This document shows positions 47,052 to 55,220 of a DNA stretch of 64,000 bases, piece after piece. Location: positions 1 to 64,000 of IMG/VR virus record IMGVR_UViG_3300006176_000004, one strand, 5' to 3'. The notes under the pieces were generated by a model, which was not told the DNA's origin, did not search any database, and saw nothing but the letters and a program-made list of their open reading frames with translations. A program made the translations under genes and the position numbers. Source of the stretch: a virus. The stretch's first letter is position 1. Each line of letters starts with the position of its first letter.

Positions 47052-47939
47052 ATGAAAACCCTCCTCGCAACCGTCCTCTCGTGGCTTGCGCTGTCGGGCG
47101 CTGTGATGGCGCAGGGACCGATAGTGCCGAATGGGGCAGCGTATCAGCCGACGCAGCAATCGTTCTTTTGCACCACAAATGGTATTACGGTTACTTGCGG
47201 TGGTTCAGGTAATTTTACTTGCGTAGCTGGGTTTCCCGCGACCTGCACGGCCCCTCCATCAATAACGGGTCTCATTCAAGTTGATGGGTGCGCCGCCGGT
47301 GGTGGCAATGGCCTCGGTCAAGCCTCGGCGAGTACGGCTGGCGGTGGTGGTGGCGGTGCGGGTGAATGCATAGCGCCTCCTTACCCCATCTCAGTTGCTC
47401 CAGGTCAATCGCTCAGCATCACCGTTGGAGCCGGAATCGCTAATGCGAATGGTGGCAATACCGCGATGTCAGGTGCTTCAACTCCAATGAAAACTCTTGT
47501 GGGCGGTCTAGTAGGCGCGCCCGGAGTGACAGCTGTCGGCGGTACTGGAGGCAGCGGGCGAGGTCCCTCGACTTCAGGGTCAAATGCCGGCGGAACAGCC
47601 GGCAATCCAGGACTCCCGGCTGTTCTAAATACTCCATATGCATGTGCTGGTTCAGGTGGCGGCGGCGGTGCATCAACGGCGGGTGCCGCTGGCAGCGGTG
47701 GTTCCCCGGGCAATTCGGCTGGCGCTGGCCCGATGACCGGTGGCACTCAAGGTGGAACGGATGGCGGCGGCGGTGGCGGAGCTTCCTGCTTTGGCAATGG
47801 TGGGGCAGGCGGAGCTAACGGTGCTGCTGGAAGTACGCCAACCATAGGCTTTGGTGGGGGTGCTGGAGGGAATGGCAGCAATAGCGCGACGACCGTTCCC
47901 GGCGCGAATGGCTTCCTTCGGATTACCGGATATTGGTAA
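47052..47939 (+). CDS. Exported glycine-rich adhesin-like protein
   Basis: 295 residues from ATG at 47052 (47046 possible). Signal peptide MKTLLATVLSWLALSG then a compact Cys-containing start and a very Gly-rich region with repeated GGGGGA, GGTGGSG and GAGG blocks, ending ANGFLRITGYW. The Gly-rich tip resembles phage adhesins that wrap as polyglycine helices and define host range. Export signal and adhesin role are inferred separately. Confidence 0.65.
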   Translation: MKTLLATVLSWLALSGAVMAQGPIVPNGAAYQPTQQSFFCTTNGITVTCGGSGNFTCVAGFPATCTAPPSITGLIQVDGCAAGGGNGLGQASASTAGGGGGGAGECIAPPYPISVAPGQSLSITVGAGIANANGGNTAMSGASTPMKTLVGGLVGAPGVTAVGGTGGSGRGPSTSGSNAGGTAGNPGLPAVLNTPYACAGSGGGGGASTAGAAGSGGSPGNSAGAGPMTGGTQGGTDGGGGGGASCFGNGGAGGANGAAGSTPTIGFGGGAGGNGSNSATTVPGANGFLRITGYW

Positions 47940-49357
47940 TGCGGAAAATTGGAATCGCTCTCGTCCTGGCTCTTGCCGCCTCCAATGCATACGCGCAGAG
48001 TCCGCTGCGTCGATCTTCGCAGGTCTATGCCAATCTGTCCGCGACCGGCTATACGATCCCATCTGGATTTGTAGGATTCAGTGCTGAAGCCGGTGATCTC
48101 ATAGCCGGATTTTACCAAGGCGCGACTGGGGCCAATGGTTCATGGCTCGGTGTTGCAAATCTGCTTGGAAGCAATGGTGTATTGAGGATCGGAGGAAACT
48201 CATCCGATCAAGCGGCAACCGCCCCAGCGTTGACTGCTGGCATAGCGAGCGGCCTCGCAACCTTCGTGGCTGGCCTCGGGGCAGGATGGAAGCTGGTCTA
48301 TGGACTAAATCTTCAGATCAACAACAGTGCGACAGCTGCGACACAAGCTGGATTGATCGCAACAGCCATGGGCGGCGGAGCGAACGCTGTCTTTCAGTTT
48401 GGCAACGAAGCCATCGGCAATTATGTCACGAAGTCCCAATACGAAACCAACTGGAACGCCTATTACACAGCAGTTTCTGGAACGGTGTCGGGGCTAAAGG
48501 TAGCAGCCACCGACACGGAAGATTTCGGAGACACTCAAGCTGTCATCGCGGCTCTCACGCCCGGTGCAGCGGGAATGACCTATGTCACCCAACACTGGTA
48601 CGGCTCGCTGAACGGCGCGCCGTATACGGTCGCAAGTGCATCGCAGATGGTTTCGACCGTCGCGATAAATTATTATTTGAATTCAGGCACGGGAAACGCA
48701 GCACTCCCCTATTCAGGGTACGAGATAAATAACAACTGGGCCGCTGCCAATGGCATTAAACTACGTCTCTCCGAGAGCAATAACATCAACAATCTCGGAT
48801 TGTTGACCTACAGCGACCGAATGATGAGCGCGACGTGGTATATTAATGAGGCTATCGCGTTCTCGAACATGGGGTGGGACGGGATCAACACTCATGTTGC
48901 CTATGGCAATGGAGCGGGAAACGGCATAGGCAAATACAATCCAATCGTCAGCAAGGACGGCGGAACGACTTATCAGGCTGCGCCAGAGTTCTATGGTCAA
49001 TATCTGTTCGCAAAGATTGAGGGACAACAGACGGTCGAAGTGTCGATAGGTGGCAACGCAAACCTCAACGCCATCGCGACGAAGGGCACTAACGGAAACG
49101 CAAATATCCTTGTTGTAAATAATGATCCGAATAATGTGGCTTACGTCTCATTCGGGCAATCATTAGCATGGACAACGGCGAATGTTCTGCCGCTGTCGGG
49201 AACGAGTTGTTCAGATACTGCCCCAACGCTGGGGGGCTCGATCATCGGTCCAGGAGGTTCGTGGTCAGGATCGTCTACTGCCGTAAATAGCGTCGGAGGC
49301 ATTGGCAGTACAGCCATTCTGCCCTGCGGCATAGTCCTGATCCAGATACAGCCATGA
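47939..49357 (+). CDS. Exported GH79-like glycosidase
   Basis: 472 residues; ATG shares a base with the previous TAA. Signal peptide MRKIGIALVLALAASNAYA. GFVGFSAEAGDLIAG, GVLRIGGNSSDQ, AVFQFGNEAIGNYV (probable acid/base Glu), THWYGSL-like (QHWYGSLNG) and KLRLSESNNINN (probable nucleophile Glu) follow the (beta/alpha)8 order of GH79 heparanase/beta-glucuronidase enzymes, with a beta domain at the C-terminus. It could cleave uronic-acid-containing host polysaccharide. Confidence 0.7.
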   Translation: MRKIGIALVLALAASNAYAQSPLRRSSQVYANLSATGYTIPSGFVGFSAEAGDLIAGFYQGATGANGSWLGVANLLGSNGVLRIGGNSSDQAATAPALTAGIASGLATFVAGLGAGWKLVYGLNLQINNSATAATQAGLIATAMGGGANAVFQFGNEAIGNYVTKSQYETNWNAYYTAVSGTVSGLKVAATDTEDFGDTQAVIAALTPGAAGMTYVTQHWYGSLNGAPYTVASASQMVSTVAINYYLNSGTGNAALPYSGYEINNNWAAANGIKLRLSESNNINNLGLLTYSDRMMSATWYINEAIAFSNMGWDGINTHVAYGNGAGNGIGKYNPIVSKDGGTTYQAAPEFYGQYLFAKIEGQQTVEVSIGGNANLNAIATKGTNGNANILVVNNDPNNVAYVSFGQSLAWTTANVLPLSGTSCSDTAPTLGGSIIGPGGSWSGSSTAVNSVGGIGSTAILPCGIVLIQIQP

Positions 49358-49372
49358 TTGAAAGATAGCCTG

Positions 49373-49567
49373 ATGCCAGTTCAATCCGCCAAACTCAAAT
49401 CCTCATGGCTTACCGATGCGACCTATGACGACGCGACACAGACGCTAACGGTGACAACGGCGAGCGGGACGAAGCACGCGCACCAGGTTCCCCCGCACGT
49501 GTTTGCTGAACTGATGGCGGCGCCGAGTCCCGGTAAATTTTATAATGCTGTGCTGAGGCAGAAATGA
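49373..49567 (+). CDS. KTSC-domain protein
   Basis: 64 residues from ATG at 49373 (TTG at 49358 in frame). SSWLTDATYDDATQTLTVTT and VPPHVFAELMAAPSPGKFYN match the KTSC domain, a small fold found in phage and bacterial proteins linked to DNA or RNA enzymes. Function unknown. Confidence 0.75.
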   Translation: MPVQSAKLKSSWLTDATYDDATQTLTVTTASGTKHAHQVPPHVFAELMAAPSPGKFYNAVLRQK

Positions 49568-49911
49568 CGGACGACGCCAAGCCAGCGAGCGATATAATCC
49601 CGCCCGGGCAGGCGATCGAATCTTCGCGCCGGCTGGATACGCATCTAACCAAGGCGATCCGTGACACGCGGCGCGGGAGCCTTGCCGGCAAGATCGCAGA
49701 TATTACCGAGCAGATGGGCGATTTTGCTCAGGAAACCCACGTCGTTCTTGATGGTATTTCCGACAAGATCGCAACTGCCAGAATGAAGCGTGATGAGGCG
49801 GCAGAGGCACAGCACGCACACTTCGACGGCTTGATTGGCGATTTCCAAGATACGATCGACGCGGTCGATAGGCTCTCAAATTTTCCTTTAGACAGAGGTG
49901 GCGAGAAATGA
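49564..49911 (+). CDS. Helical hypothetical protein
   Basis: 115 residues, ATGA overlap at both ends. Long amphipathic helices (IADITEQMGDFAQETHVVLD). Probably a coiled-coil virion or accessory protein. Not recognised. Confidence 0.6.
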   Translation: MTDDAKPASDIIPPGQAIESSRRLDTHLTKAIRDTRRGSLAGKIADITEQMGDFAQETHVVLDGISDKIATARMKRDEAAEAQHAHFDGLIGDFQDTIDAVDRLSNFPLDRGGEK

Positions 49912-50240
49912 ATCCTCCTATTATTGACCGCCTGAACGCGCGGATTGCCGCCGAGCCGGCGCTGACCAGCCTCGACACGCTGTTTGTGGACTTGCAGGAT
50001 GCCCGGGATGAGATCACGAGCCTGGACGCCAAGGTAACGACACTGGCGACCGCAGCGCTGAAGCCTATGACCATCCAGGCTGCACCACAACCGACTACAG
50101 CCACCGCTAGCGTAACCGAGGTCTATGCGCTAATGGTTGACGCCAAGGAACGGCTGGCGGTCCATGCGTTATCAACGGTCGCGGACTATATTGACCGAGC
50201 CATCAAGCTTTTGGAGCCAACTCCCAAGGAGACGACATGA
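49908..50240 (+). CDS. Helical protein, tandem paralogue 1
   Basis: 110 residues. The C-terminal VDAKERLAVHALSTVADYID followed by RAIKLL is shared with the next gene (QDAKERLAVNSLSDVGYFIG, RAITLL). The N-terminus is different. A small helical domain duplicated in tandem. Confidence 0.6.
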   Translation: MNPPIIDRLNARIAAEPALTSLDTLFVDLQDARDEITSLDAKVTTLATAALKPMTIQAAPQPTTATASVTEVYALMVDAKERLAVHALSTVADYIDRAIKLLEPTPKETT

Positions 50241-50509
50241 CCGACGAAACACAGCCGACCGTAGCAGCCACTCTGACGCCAGCGCCAACCACGACATTGG
50301 GACTATCTCCGTTCGCATCCAATAATCCGACCGCACTCGGCAATCAGCCGAAAGCCGCAAAGCAGCCAGCGGCAGGCGATGTTGCGGAAGCAATCACGCT
50401 CCTGCAGGACGCGAAGGAGCGGCTGGCCGTCAACTCGTTGTCCGATGTCGGGTATTTCATTGGGCGGGCGATTACCCTCCTCGGAGGTCCGAACGATGCC
50501 GGGCTTTGA
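50237..50509 (+). CDS. Helical protein, tandem paralogue 2
   Basis: 90 residues. A Pro/Thr-rich start (TPAPTTTLGLSPFAS) precedes the same C-terminal helical domain as the previous gene. Overlaps it by 4 bp and the next by 14 bp. Confidence 0.6.
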   Translation: MTDETQPTVAATLTPAPTTTLGLSPFASNNPTALGNQPKAAKQPAAGDVAEAITLLQDAKERLAVNSLSDVGYFIGRAITLLGGPNDAGL

Positions 50510-50795
50510 TGATCTGGTAGATTGTGCCCGAGTCGCTTCTAGCGACAAATTCAGTTGCGAGAAGTATTTGCGCCAGAAGGCAAAGGAAGCTAACTGCCGA
50601 TTGATCGGACCTGACTTTAAGGTCAATCAAGATGCCCTTGTGTTCGTCCTCAAAAAGGATGGCATTAACGGTCATGCGGTGGTCTCACTGTCTGGATTGG
50701 AAATGCTCCAGAATGCGACTGAGGAGTCGATCAAGGATTTGATCAAAACTCGCTTTGGCAATGCACTCAAGACACTGCTCAAGATAGGAGACTGA
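50496..50795 (+). CDS. Hypothetical protein
   Basis: 99 residues starting MPGFDDLVDCARVASS. Alpha/beta, with FKVNQDALVFVLKKDGINGH in the middle. Starts inside the end of the previous gene. Not recognised. Confidence 0.55.
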   Translation: MPGFDDLVDCARVASSDKFSCEKYLRQKAKEANCRLIGPDFKVNQDALVFVLKKDGINGHAVVSLSGLEMLQNATEESIKDLIKTRFGNALKTLLKIGD

Positions 50796-50796
50796 T

Positions 50797-51411
50797 TTGC
50801 CTGGCATCAAAGGTACGGTTAAGGAATTCGAGGCCGGAAAATTGCATAGCGGATCGAAACATGGTCCAGTCGTGAAGTCACTAGCGCAGGCCCGCGCCAT
50901 TGGGCTGTCCGAAGAACGCAAGGAGGGCCATAAAGTGGCTAAGAAGCACGAACCGCACCACGAAGCTACCGCCCCTGGTCATATGGGAAAAGTTCACAAC
51001 CACCATGAGGAGCAAGGTCATATGACCAAAGCTCCGAGGCACGCTGAGCGCGACGGCGCCGGCCGTGGGGGCCATGACATGGACTACCATTCGGCAAGTG
51101 AGCACAAGGCTCCGCATCACCCTTCGAGGGGTGAGGCTGCAACGAACATGTCCCCGGGCTCGTTCGGCTATCCCGGCCAGAGCATGCGCCTCAATGAGGG
51201 CGACAAAGATCATGTGCTTGTCGGCGGGAACTACGACCAGTCGATGCACGAACCGGCTAAACTGACGAACGTCAAGGGGCCTGCGGGCGGCATTGGCATG
51301 ACGGCTGGCATGGGCAAGACGCCATCGGGATACGGGCACAAAGCATCGCAACGCGACGGGGTGCATAGACTTTCTGGCCATAGTGGCGCGCATCGCCTCG
51401 GGAAAAGGTAA
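50797..51411 (+). CDS. DUF6496-domain, His-rich protein
   Basis: 204 residues from TTG at 50797. VKEFEAGKLHSGSKHGPVVK then QARAIGLSEERK match DUF6496, frequent in phage structural regions. Residues 50-110 are rich in His, Gly and Lys (HEPHHEATAPGHMGKVHNHH) and likely disordered or metal-binding. Possibly an internal virion or DNA-associated protein. Confidence 0.7.
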   Translation: MPGIKGTVKEFEAGKLHSGSKHGPVVKSLAQARAIGLSEERKEGHKVAKKHEPHHEATAPGHMGKVHNHHEEQGHMTKAPRHAERDGAGRGGHDMDYHSASEHKAPHHPSRGEAATNMSPGSFGYPGQSMRLNEGDKDHVLVGGNYDQSMHEPAKLTNVKGPAGGIGMTAGMGKTPSGYGHKASQRDGVHRLSGHSGAHRLGKR

Positions 51412-51413
51412 CG

Positions 51414-51599
51414 ATGTCAGACGGTTACGCGCCATGTATCTACCAACTGATGGATGGCCGTTTCACCAAATGGTTCTGCCGTTCGCACAAGCGAGAAGCG
51501 GACCATATCTGTCTCAATCCTCGCGGTCGGATTACTGTCTCATGCTCGCCTAATCTCGGTGGGATAACTATTCCATGTCAGTGCGAACGGATTAAATAA
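51414..51599 (+). CDS. Small Cys-containing protein
   Basis: 61 residues starting MSDGYAPCIYQLMDGR with Cys at about 8, 22, 33, 45, 55 and 57. Possibly metal-binding. Not recognised. Confidence 0.55.
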   Translation: MSDGYAPCIYQLMDGRFTKWFCRSHKREADHICLNPRGRITVSCSPNLGGITIPCQCERIK

Positions 51600-51643
51600 C
51601 CGCGCTGGACGGCATCCAGCATAGCAGAAGTAGGAAGAAGCAG

Positions 51644-52048
51644 ATGTTTACGATAAAGTTCTATAGCGGAGACGGTTGCCGGCAGATAATCCGAGAGGCC
51701 GAAAGCTTCACGATTTTGCGGTGTCCTCCCAGGCCTGACGATGATGGCTCGGCGGAAATCACGCTTCATCAGAAGGTTGGTTTTGAATCATGTCGGATTG
51801 ATATTGGGGACGATAGCAAAGCTTCATTGCCAGAGGGATTTCCACCCCGATTTGCCAAGGCCATCATCGAGAACTCGGCTGGCCGAACTACGGAAATCAT
51901 CCAGATTAAGCCGAGCAGTCCAAAGGTTTCACAGCAAATCAAACAAGCCCTTGATACGATGAAGAAACAGCCCCTGAGGCAACCACAGCAATATTTCGAA
52001 CAAGAGAAGGGCTATGCCAATCAGCCTGCTCAGGCTCAAGAATCATGA
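51644..52048 (+). CDS. Hypothetical protein
   Basis: 134 residues (MFTIKFYSGDGCRQII...), beta-rich first half, Gln/Pro-rich helical tail (PLRQPQQYFEQEKGYANQP). Stop overlaps the next ATG. Not recognised. Confidence 0.6.
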   Translation: MFTIKFYSGDGCRQIIREAESFTILRCPPRPDDDGSAEITLHQKVGFESCRIDIGDDSKASLPEGFPPRFAKAIIENSAGRTTEIIQIKPSSPKVSQQIKQALDTMKKQPLRQPQQYFEQEKGYANQPAQAQES

Positions 52049-52767
52049 AGAAACCTGAAGCCCGTTCATTGCGCGAGATCATTGAGGACGCCATCACGGG
52101 CGAGAGTTCTATCTATTTGGTCCGCCACGGATCGACCACCCTGAACCGTGGCGGCGCTGGCAAAGATTTGATTCGCGGATGGCGGGATGTTCCGCTTTCA
52201 AGCGAGGGAATCTCCCAAGCGCATCGCATCGCCAACGATCTCGAAGATTGTGACTTTCGCATCATCCGTACCTCAGACCTGATTCGCGCCGAGAAGACGG
52301 CGGACATCATCGCTGATGCAACCGGAGCAGAGGTCGAATCACTGCCTGAACTGCGGTCATGGAACCTTGGACCTAAATTCGAGGGCAAGCTGACGAACGC
52401 CAAGATAGTCGATGAGATCAAAGACCTCGTGGAGAACGACGACAAGACGCCAGAGGGTGGAGAATCATTCAACGACTTTGTGCAGCGCGTCATTGATTGC
52501 GCAATGCCGATATTCGAGGATGCCAAGGGCGAGACGGCGATCGTGACGCATGGTCGCTGCGTGCAGATAATTTCGCTGTGGATCGCGGCGGATTGCGATC
52601 TGGACTGCATGCGGCGGGAATATGCGACTGAACTGGCGTCGGAGCCTGATTCGATCTCGCCTGGCGGGTATCTGGAATTGAAGAAGATTGACGGCCGCTG
52701 GCGGTGTCTCCAGGAGGAAAATTACTCCGAGGATGGCGAGAAGCCTAAGGCTATAGTTGGATCGTGA
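52045..52767 (+). CDS. Histidine phosphatase (phosphoglycerate-mutase-like)
   Basis: 240 residues. IYLVRHGSTTLN carries the RHG catalytic motif, IRTSDLIRAEKTADII the Arg, GESFNDFVQRV the substrate part and AIVTHGRCVQII the second His. Phage copies occur near structural genes. Substrate unknown; possible phosphosugar or phosphoprotein target. Confidence 0.85.
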   Translation: MKKPEARSLREIIEDAITGESSIYLVRHGSTTLNRGGAGKDLIRGWRDVPLSSEGISQAHRIANDLEDCDFRIIRTSDLIRAEKTADIIADATGAEVESLPELRSWNLGPKFEGKLTNAKIVDEIKDLVENDDKTPEGGESFNDFVQRVIDCAMPIFEDAKGETAIVTHGRCVQIISLWIAADCDLDCMRREYATELASEPDSISPGGYLELKKIDGRWRCLQEENYSEDGEKPKAIVGS

Positions 52768-52768
52768 T

Positions 52769-53203
52769 ATGGCCGCGCAACCACCATTTGCCGTACAGCC
52801 ATCACAGAATACCCAGCTTCCCACGCTGCAGGAAATGCAGTTCCTCAATTGGCTCAAACAAAATAACGTCCCATTCAATCCAAACGCCCAGCAGTCCGAT
52901 TATGATATGAGGGGATTCTATCGAGGTATGCAGCAGGGAAACCCGATGGCGACGACCGGGATAAACCCGAATGACAACCTCATGCATTACACGGACTATT
53001 GGAAAACGCCATCGCATCAGTCTTTCTCTGCAGGTTCCCAGTGGGCAACCCCGAGCACTCCAGATTGGATCAATGATAGTCAGTTGGCGGCACCGAGCGG
53101 GAAAATCGTGTTTGACGAGAAGCTTGCGAATGCACCTACCACTCCCGATAATCTGATGGACAAAGCCATGATGGGCCTAATGCAGTCTCCGACTGGACAA
53201 TGA
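52769..53203 (+). CDS. Probable internal virion or structural protein
   Basis: 144 residues from ATG at 52769. LNWLKQNNVPFNPN, DYDMRGFYRGM, TGINPNDNLMHYTDYWKTPS and GKIVFDEKLA reproduce a pattern I know from phage structural regions across podovirus-like genomes. Position between virion-associated genes fits. No enzymatic motif. Confidence 0.65.
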   Translation: MAAQPPFAVQPSQNTQLPTLQEMQFLNWLKQNNVPFNPNAQQSDYDMRGFYRGMQQGNPMATTGINPNDNLMHYTDYWKTPSHQSFSAGSQWATPSTPDWINDSQLAAPSGKIVFDEKLANAPTTPDNLMDKAMMGLMQSPTGQ

Positions 53204-53207
53204 TTAG

Positions 53208-53456
53208 ATGAGAACGGGAACGGCGATATTCATCCTCGGGATTATATTCCTAGCCATGAATTCGGCGGGGTTCCGGAATGCGCTGTTCGGGCTTGTGGTG
53301 ATTGTCGGCGTCGCGGTTGAGGTGCTGATAGTTTACGGCTCCGACAAGCCGCAGACGATATTCTATGATCATGACGCGCATCCTGCATTTCTGCTGCGGG
53401 TGGGTGATTCGTGCCCGGGCGATCGGCATGTGTGGAATGGATGGTGTGTGAAATGA
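53208..53456 (+). CDS. Small membrane protein
   Basis: 82 residues. Two adjacent hydrophobic helices (IFILGIIFLAMNSAGF; ALFGLVVIVGVAVEVLIVY) then a soluble Cys-containing tail ending GWCVK. Directly precedes the tRNA genes. Confidence 0.6.
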   Translation: MRTGTAIFILGIIFLAMNSAGFRNALFGLVVIVGVAVEVLIVYGSDKPQTIFYDHDAHPAFLLRVGDSCPGDRHVWNGWCVK

Positions 53457-53460
53457 CTAT

Positions 53461-53537
53461 ACCTCGGTAGCTCAGTGGGTAGAGCGTCCGTTTGTTTAAC
53501 GGAAGGTCGATGGTTCGAGCCCATTCCCGAGGTGCCA
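53461..53537 (+). tRNA. tRNA-Asn (GUU) with encoded CCA
   Basis: 7-bp acceptor ACCTCGG/CCGAGGT, D-arm GCTC/GAGC, 5-bp anticodon stem TCCGT/ACGGA, loop TTGTTTA with anticodon GTT, T-arm GATGG-TTCGAGC-CCATT, then G-CCA. Pyrimidine at position 37 is unusual, otherwise canonical. Confidence 0.85.
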
Positions 53538-53622
53538 CGCTCTTGCTAATACCGGCCCATTGATCTAGAAACCTCCCATGAACGCGAACCGCCATATTTC
53601 CCCCGATCGACCGCGCCCATCT

Positions 53623-53698
53623 CAGGGCGTGGGGAAAATGGTATCCCGCCGCATCTGGAGTGCGGAGATTGTCGGTTCGAGCCCGACCGCCCTGACCA
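53623..53698 (+). tRNA. tRNA-Pro-like (UGG) with encoded CCA
   Basis: Acceptor CAGGGCG/CGCCCTG with C1-G72 and discriminator A, as expected of bacterial tRNA-Pro. D-stem GGGA/TCCC, anticodon stem CCGCA/TGCGG, loop TCTGGAG (anticodon TGG), T-arm GTCGG/CCGAC, CCA. Position 33 is C instead of the near-universal U, so function is less certain. Confidence 0.75.
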
Positions 53699-53720
53699 TA
53701 ACGACCACACGCTAGCTTTT

Positions 53721-53797
53721 GCTGGCGTAGCTCAGATGGGAGAGCATCCGTTTTGTACTCGGAAGGTCGGGAGTTCGAATCTACCCCGCCAGCCCCA
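53721..53797 (+). tRNA. tRNA-Thr-like (UGU), slightly degenerate
   Basis: Acceptor GCTGGCG/CGCCAGC, D-arm GCTC/GAGC, anticodon stem TCCGT with one mismatch, loop containing TTTGTAC (anticodon TGT), T-arm with one mismatch and an extra base, then C-CCA. The last 17 bases overlap the antisense gene at 53781-53909. Confidence 0.65.
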
Positions 53798-53909
53798 AGT
53801 TTACCGCAGGGTCGCCAAGTCTGGTTACGGGTGCGATTCCCCGGAATGCGATGACTATGAGACAAACCGCGATTACGGTTAAAATGGCTTTCGTATATCG
53901 ATCAACCAT
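53781..53909 (-). CDS. Small membrane protein
   Basis: 42 residues starting MVDRYTKAILTVIAVC with one transmembrane helix (LTVIAVCLIVIAFRG). This N-terminus (short charged start then LTVIAVCL) is common in small conserved membrane proteins of alphaproteobacteria. AAGAGG lies nine bases upstream. The last codons run antisense into the tRNA-Thr gene. Confidence 0.65.
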   Translation of the reverse strand: MVDRYTKAILTVIAVCLIVIAFRGIAPVTRLGDPAVNLGLAG

Positions 53910-53956
53910 AGAAAAACCTCTTCTGCTATTATGGCCGCCTCAGTTGGCGACCTCTT

Positions 53957-54784
53957 TCATTTGGCCTGTCCGCTTCGGTCACGTTGATTGGCGTCAGCAA
54001 TATCGTCATCGGAGGGAGCGCCGTCTTCGTCGGCCAAAATCTCTTTATCGATTTCGAGCTTCTGAATCAGCCGCTCGATTTCTTTCACGCCAATGTTGCC
54101 GCTCACGATCAAGCGGAAACTGGCATCTTTCGCCAGCATCCCCGTAGTTAACTCTCGTTCTCCGGCCATAACCTTTACCTTTCCGCCAAGAGGGGGCGGC
54201 GGCGGCGGATTTTGCTCTTCCTGCGCCTCTCCTCCGGCATCCTCTTCCTCTGGCTGGCGGGCGCCAGCGATAGGGTCAGGTTTATCAGAACTAGTGAGTC
54301 CTGCATAGGATATAGTGGCGTCATAAACCTTCAAAAAGTCGCGCGCTCCAGCCTCTCCGAACTTGTGCTTAAACATCAGATCATCAAGACAGGCAGCGTC
54401 GGCGGGACGGTCAGTTCCCCACTGGCTCCAGAAAAAGGCGATTTGCTTCGGGAGTAGCGCCGCTTTCTTTATGACCGTTTGCTTGGTCTCCTCCTGCGCC
54501 GATCGCAGATATGCCTTTCCCCAATCGGACGTGACGATATAGCGATCTTTGCCGCCCCCTTGGTATTCTAACAATCCATAATAGCGCAGTGCCGCAGTGG
54601 TGCGATCAACGTATGCCTTCCCCTTGATACCCCAAGCCTCCCCGATCTTTTCAGGACGGGCCGGGCTTCGTTTGAAATGGGCATCAAACTCGACGAGCCG
54701 CTCAATAGCAGCCTTTAGCGGGATATTCGGATATGCCGGGCTTCGATCCCGTTGAACTGATGGTGGCGGCACTGCATCCGTCAT
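53957..54784 (-). CDS. Winged-helix domain protein
   Basis: 275 residues. PAYPNIPLKAAIERLVEFDA, KIGEAWGIKGKAYVDRTTAA, LRYYGLLEYQGGGKDRYIVT is a winged-helix DNA-binding arrangement found in a family on phages and plasmids of alphaproteobacteria. A disordered acidic and Pro-rich linker (residues 175-205) leads to a C-terminal helical part. Likely a transcription factor. It is isolated on the minus strand. Confidence 0.65.
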   Translation of the reverse strand: MTDAVPPPSVQRDRSPAYPNIPLKAAIERLVEFDAHFKRSPARPEKIGEAWGIKGKAYVDRTTAALRYYGLLEYQGGGKDRYIVTSDWGKAYLRSAQEETKQTVIKKAALLPKQIAFFWSQWGTDRPADAACLDDLMFKHKFGEAGARDFLKVYDATISYAGLTSSDKPDPIAGARQPEEEDAGGEAQEEQNPPPPPPLGGKVKVMAGERELTTGMLAKDASFRLIVSGNIGVKEIERLIQKLEIDKEILADEDGAPSDDDIADANQRDRSGQAK

Positions 54785-54991
54785 GGCTTTGCCCTCCTAT
54801 GGCAAAGCGTATATGGAACCGAGGCGGATAAATGTCAACGACAATTTTATTTTTATCAGTTTTTTATCACAGATAGGCTTGACGGATAGATAGATAGTCC
54901 TCATGGTGGCTTCGGAACGGAGGTCGTCATGTTTAGGAGGGTTTGAGCCTTTCGGCGCGCTGGCCGAGCACCGAAGGGCAAGGAAAAAGGA

Positions 54992-55034
54992 AGGGCCGCT
55001 GCGTCAAACCTCGGGGGAGGAACGCAACGGCCCT
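54992..55034 (+). repeat. Long hairpin
   Basis: AGGGCCG (54992-54998) pairs with CGGCCCT (55028-55034), GCGT with ACGC inside it and CCTC with GAGG at the top. A second hairpin just upstream (54950-54978) pairs CCTTTCGG with CCGAAGGG. Both would be in the same transcript as the tRNA-like element. Confidence 0.5.
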
Positions 55035-55052
55035 GCAATCGGCTCTAGCTTC

Positions 55053-55129
55053 TCAGGGATCGTCTAATTGGCAGGACACCCGCCCCTACAAGTGTGGAGA
55101 TGTCGGTCCGAACCCGGCTCCCTGAACCA
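55053..55129 (+). tRNA. tRNA-like element of uncertain identity
   Basis: Perfect 7-bp acceptor TCAGGGA/TCCCTGA with A-CCA, D-arm GTCT/GGAC and T-arm GTCGG-TCCGAAC-CCGGC are good. The anticodon arm is irregular: CCGCC against GTGTGG with a bulge and a loop containing CCTACAA, giving UAC, or CUA if shifted. No U at position 33. Body resembles Gln- or Glu-type tRNAs. Could be a degenerate tRNA or a tRNA mimic. Confidence 0.5.
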
Positions 55130-55220
55130 TCGAACTAGTGGGACCGACCGCGTTGGAGCGCTGCCGATCCCGAGTTACCAACCCCGGGATTGCGCCCCGA
55201 AGCGATAACCAGCCTGAATA

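Noticed and set aside
53803-53851. A tRNA remnant lacking the anticodon arm (CCAAGTCTGGTTA and a T-arm-like CGGGTGCGATTCCCCG).
   Set aside because: The same bases are coding sequence of a well-formed 42-residue membrane protein on the minus strand (53781-53909), so the tRNA resemblance is probably accidental.
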